From: UBA1014 sp964344035
Lineage (GTDB): Bacteria; SAR324; NAC60-12
DNA: 64,000 nt
Assembly: GCA_964344035.1 (NCBI GenBank)
Contig: CAYFLK010000008.1
Location: 1-64,000, forward strand
Reading direction: 5' to 3'
Position 1 is the stretch's first letter; each line of letters opens with the position of its first letter. Below the pieces are notes generated by a model that saw only the letters and a list, made by a program, of their open reading frames with translations, searched no databases and was not told the DNA's origin. A program made the translations under genes and the position numbers. Shown one piece after another: positions 61,525 to 64,000 of the stretch.

Positions 61525-64000
61525 ATGAGCATCACCACCGAAGAACTGCGGGAAGCGCTGCTCGACCTGGAGCGAGCCAAGGACAAGGAGCGTCAAGCAC
61601 GCCTGACTTCCGAAAGCCTGCTTGCAGGATTAGAAGCAATCTCCGAGACGATATCCTCAGATGAAATGTTTTCACGCCTGCTGGAAGCGTTGCGCATACC
61701 GCTGGATTTCGACCACGCGTTTTTGATTCTGAAGGATGATGACAAATTCAGAATTGTGGCCAGCACCTCCCCTCATTTTGAGAAAACAGGTTTTCAGGCA
61801 AAGCCCCTGCTCAATCGGATCCTGGAAGGGAAAGCGGTTTCCGTGTTTGACGCCGGAGCGATCAAGGAATGGCAGATACAACCTGAATCAGCGCGGGCGC
61901 TTGTCACCTCCGCCTTGCATGTCCCGCTCAAAACTTCGCAGTTGACCGCCGCGCTGGTGTGCGTCAAACGCGTGCGCGCTTATTTTACCCGTTCCCATCT
62001 GAGCTTGATCAAACGCTTCATCCCCCTCGCGCTCAGCGCCCTGGGGCGCCTACAGGACATGGAACGGCTGAAGTGTGAAATCGAGGAACACGAACAGACT
62101 GAAGCGAAATTGTCCGAGTACCGGGACCGCCTTGAAAAAATGGTCGAGGAACGCACCCGGGAACTGTTGCAAAGTCAGGAACGTCTGCAGGCGGCGCTGC
62201 TGGGAAGCAAAGCGGGGTTGTGGGACGTGAATCTGATCACAGGCGAAGAGTTTTTGGACCAGCGCTGGACGGGAATGCTGGGCTACTCCGTGCAGGAATT
62301 GTGGGAGAAGTACGAAAAACCCTGGGAAGCGCTAGTACATCCGGAAGATTTTCCCGGTGCGCAAACGGCCCTTCATCGTCACCTCGCCGGAAAAACAGAA
62401 TACTACCAGGCGGAATACCGGATGCGCGCCAAGTCCGGAGAGTTTCGCTGGATTTTGGACACCGCCAAAGCGGGGAATTATGACGAGCATGGCGCCCCCG
62501 GACGGATCAGCGGAATACATCTGGACATCACAGAACGTAAAAAAACCGAAATCGCCCTCAAACGCAGTGAACAGCGCTTCGCGGATTTTGTGGATGCGGC
62601 CTCCGACTGGTATTGGGAGATGGACGCGGACTATCGCATGTGCTGGCTCTCCGACCGTATTGAAGATGTTTTGGGGGTCAGCAAAGAAGAATTGCTGGGA
62701 TTCAAAAGAACGGAAGTCCGCTCTGAGAAAGAAGCGGAAGAACACGAAAAATGGGATGCTCACATCGCAGACCTTGATCATCAAAGAACGTTCCGGGATT
62801 TCGAATACCAGCTAAAGGGCGATCAATACGGGAACCGCTGGGTCCGCATCAGCGGAAAACCGTTTTATGACGATAATGGCGAATACCTCGGTTATCGCGG
62901 CACCGGGACAGACATCACTGCCTACCGCAAGGCGGAGGAAGAGCGCATCGAATTGGAGGAACAGTTACGCCAAAGCAAAAAGATGGAGGCAATCGGCACG
63001 CTGGCAGGTGGAATCGCCCATGATTTCAACAATATCCTGCAGGGCATGGCTTCCGCGCTGGAAATCATCAATATGGAGCTGCCGAAAAAAACACCGGTCA
63101 AACCTGAATTGCAAATGCTGGCGAGACTGCAAAAACGCGCTAGAGACCTGGTACGCCAGATTCTCACCTTCAGCCGCTATGACACCGAAAAGCAGGGGGT
63201 TATCGAGGTTGTGCCGATTCTCCAGGAAAGCCTGAAAATGCTCCGTTCAACCCTGCCAAAATCAATTGACATCCAGACTCAAATCGTCCTTCCTCAAGCC
63301 CTGATCCAGGGTAACGCCTCTCAAATCCACCAGGTGATTGTCAACCTCTGCGTTAACGCGGGACACGCCATGGAGAAAACCGGGGGCGTCCTCACAGTTT
63401 CTCTGGATAAGGTGGAACACCCTGCCCGGGAACCGGTTTCTTTGCATTCGGGCCGCAACTATTTCCGCCTGTGCATAAAAGACACCGGCACTGGTATGTC
63501 GGAGGACCTGGTCAAGCGCATTTTCGAACCCTTCTTCACCACCAAGGACAGGGGTCGTGGTTCAGGATTGGGGTTGTCAGTGATTGACGGCATCATCGAG
63601 CTGCATCAGGGACACATCCATGTCGCCAGCGAGGAAGGAAAAGGAAGCACGTTCAGCGTGTTCCTGCCGCTTGTCGAAGGGAAAATAAGCAAGAGTCCGG
63701 CCGCGGCGGTCCCGGAAACTCCGCCGAAACCGGAAGGCTTCCGGATTTTGTTTGTCGATGACGAGGAAGAAATTCTGTTCATGCAGCAAAATATCCTCAA
63801 ACGTATGAAACACCAGGTCACCGCGTGCGTGAGCGGGGAGGATGCACTGGAAAAGCTGCGGAAAGACCCGGATGCCTTTGACATGGTCATTACCGATCAA
63901 ACCATGCCCGGGATGAGCGGCATGCAGCTTAGCCGCTTAATCCGTGAAGTTCGCCAGGACATGCTGATCATTCTAGCAACCGGCTACAGCGCGGAAGAAC
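61525..64000 (+). CDS. hybrid sensor histidine kinase (3' end cut by window)
   Basis: At least 825 residues, running off the window. Order: GAF-like domain (about 30-180), coiled coil (185-220), PAS (225-345), second PAS (350-475), HisKA with the phospho-His in GGIAHDFNNIL (about residue 498), ATPase with NLCVNAGHAM (about 606) and GTGMSEDL, then a receiver (FVDDEEE about 742; ITDQTMPGMSG about 790). No membrane segment is visible, so it is cytoplasmic and probably gets its signal from the FIST protein or its own GAF/PAS. There is no clear Shine-Dalgarno; ATG overlaps the stop of a small upstream frame. Confidence 0.93.
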   Translation, partial: MSITTEELREALLDLERAKDKERQARLTSESLLAGLEAISETISSDEMFSRLLEALRIPLDFDHAFLILKDDDKFRIVASTSPHFEKTGFQAKPLLNRILEGKAVSVFDAGAIKEWQIQPESARALVTSALHVPLKTSQLTAALVCVKRVRAYFTRSHLSLIKRFIPLALSALGRLQDMERLKCEIEEHEQTEAKLSEYRDRLEKMVEERTRELLQSQERLQAALLGSKAGLWDVNLITGEEFLDQRWTGMLGYSVQELWEKYEKPWEALVHPEDFPGAQTALHRHLAGKTEYYQAEYRMRAKSGEFRWILDTAKAGNYDEHGAPGRISGIHLDITERKKTEIALKRSEQRFADFVDAASDWYWEMDADYRMCWLSDRIEDVLGVSKEELLGFKRTEVRSEKEAEEHEKWDAHIADLDHQRTFRDFEYQLKGDQYGNRWVRISGKPFYDDNGEYLGYRGTGTDITAYRKAEEERIELEEQLRQSKKMEAIGTLAGGIAHDFNNILQGMASALEIINMELPKKTPVKPELQMLARLQKRARDLVRQILTFSRYDTEKQGVIEVVPILQESLKMLRSTLPKSIDIQTQIVLPQALIQGNASQIHQVIVNLCVNAGHAMEKTGGVLTVSLDKVEHPAREPVSLHSGRNYFRLCIKDTGTGMSEDLVKRIFEPFFTTKDRGRGSGLGLSVIDGIIELHQGHIHVASEEGKGSTFSVFLPLVEGKISKSPAAAVPETPPKPEGFRILFVDDEEEILFMQQNILKRMKHQVTACVSGEDALEKLRKDPDAFDMVITDQTMPGMSGMQLSRLIREVRQDMLIILATGYSAEE

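Noticed and set aside
61346..61528. Small plus-strand frame before the hybrid kinase, overlapping its ATG
   Set aside because: The coupling is suggestive and the codons look natural, but there is no good start or recognisable family, and the minus frame across it also stays open. It may be a remnant; not listed as a gene.
1..64000. CRISPR array, prophage, toxin-antitoxin or restriction system
   Set aside because: No regularly spaced repeats, integrase, transposase, capsid, nuclease-methylase or antitoxin genes were seen anywhere in the window.

Overview
The window reads as a chromosomal segment of a Gram-negative, flagellated, anaerobic or facultatively anaerobic bacterium of deltaproteobacterial grade (Desulfobacterota, SAR324 or similar). 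The evidence is lipid A and outer-membrane genes (lpxD, an LpxL-type acyltransferase, bamD, cpoB), a flagellar block with the csrA-fliW pair, phenol chemistry of the phenylphosphate type, a B12-dependent acyl-CoA mutase operon, and a probable selenoprotein. A run of 10 N at 48479-48488 shows that this is an assembled draft scaffold. No phage, plasmid, transposase or CRISPR array was seen. The exact taxon cannot be fixed from the sequence alone.

Region 1 (0.1-15.6 kb, all minus strand) is an aromatic degradation cluster. In transcription order it holds an IclR regulator, a UbiD-type (de)carboxylase, a HAD/PNPOx pair, phenylphosphate synthase ppsB and ppsA, an HD-domain protein, a UbiX-type flavin prenyltransferase, a second HAD/PNPOx pair, a PaaK-type CoA ligase, a Cys-rich DUF3795-like protein, and 4-hydroxybenzoyl-CoA reductase hcrC-hcrA-hcrB. 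Together these can convert phenol to phenylphosphate, then 4-hydroxybenzoate, 4-hydroxybenzoyl-CoA and benzoyl-CoA. Benzoyl-CoA reductase itself is not in the window.

Region 2 (15.8-37.9 kb) is mixed housekeeping: a fatty-acid/sterol hydroxylase-type protein, rocD, a PolB-like exonuclease, dut, an unrecognised 436-aa protein, an orphan nuoM, a GNAT, tRNA-Ser(CGA), moeA-lpxD, yggT, cpoB, bamD, a degenerate receiver/ATPase fusion, metC, queF, scpB, the thioredoxin-fold selenoprotein, xthA, a two-domain metallophosphoesterase and rsmG.

Region 3 (38.1-45.3 kb) is a flagellar block: flgI-flgJ-flgM-flgN-flgK-flgL-csrA-fliW, with strong intercistronic hairpins around flgM. fliL lies separately at 57 kb.

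Region 4 (45.4-52.6 kb) carries a gamma carbonic anhydrase and a tightly overlapping operon of B12-binding subunit, CoA ligase, MeaB GTPase and mutase large subunit. Active-site residues mark the mutase as 2-hydroxyisobutyryl-CoA mutase rather than methylmalonyl-CoA mutase. An orphan CoxE-type VWA protein and a DUF1330 protein follow.

Region 5 (52.9-64 kb) holds an LPS acyltransferase with a long N-terminal extension, an aldo/keto reductase, a broken MFS gene next to a 103-bp MITE-like palindrome, an iron-type alcohol dehydrogenase lacking one metal ligand, an ABM protein, a FIST sensor protein and a hybrid histidine kinase that runs off the window end.
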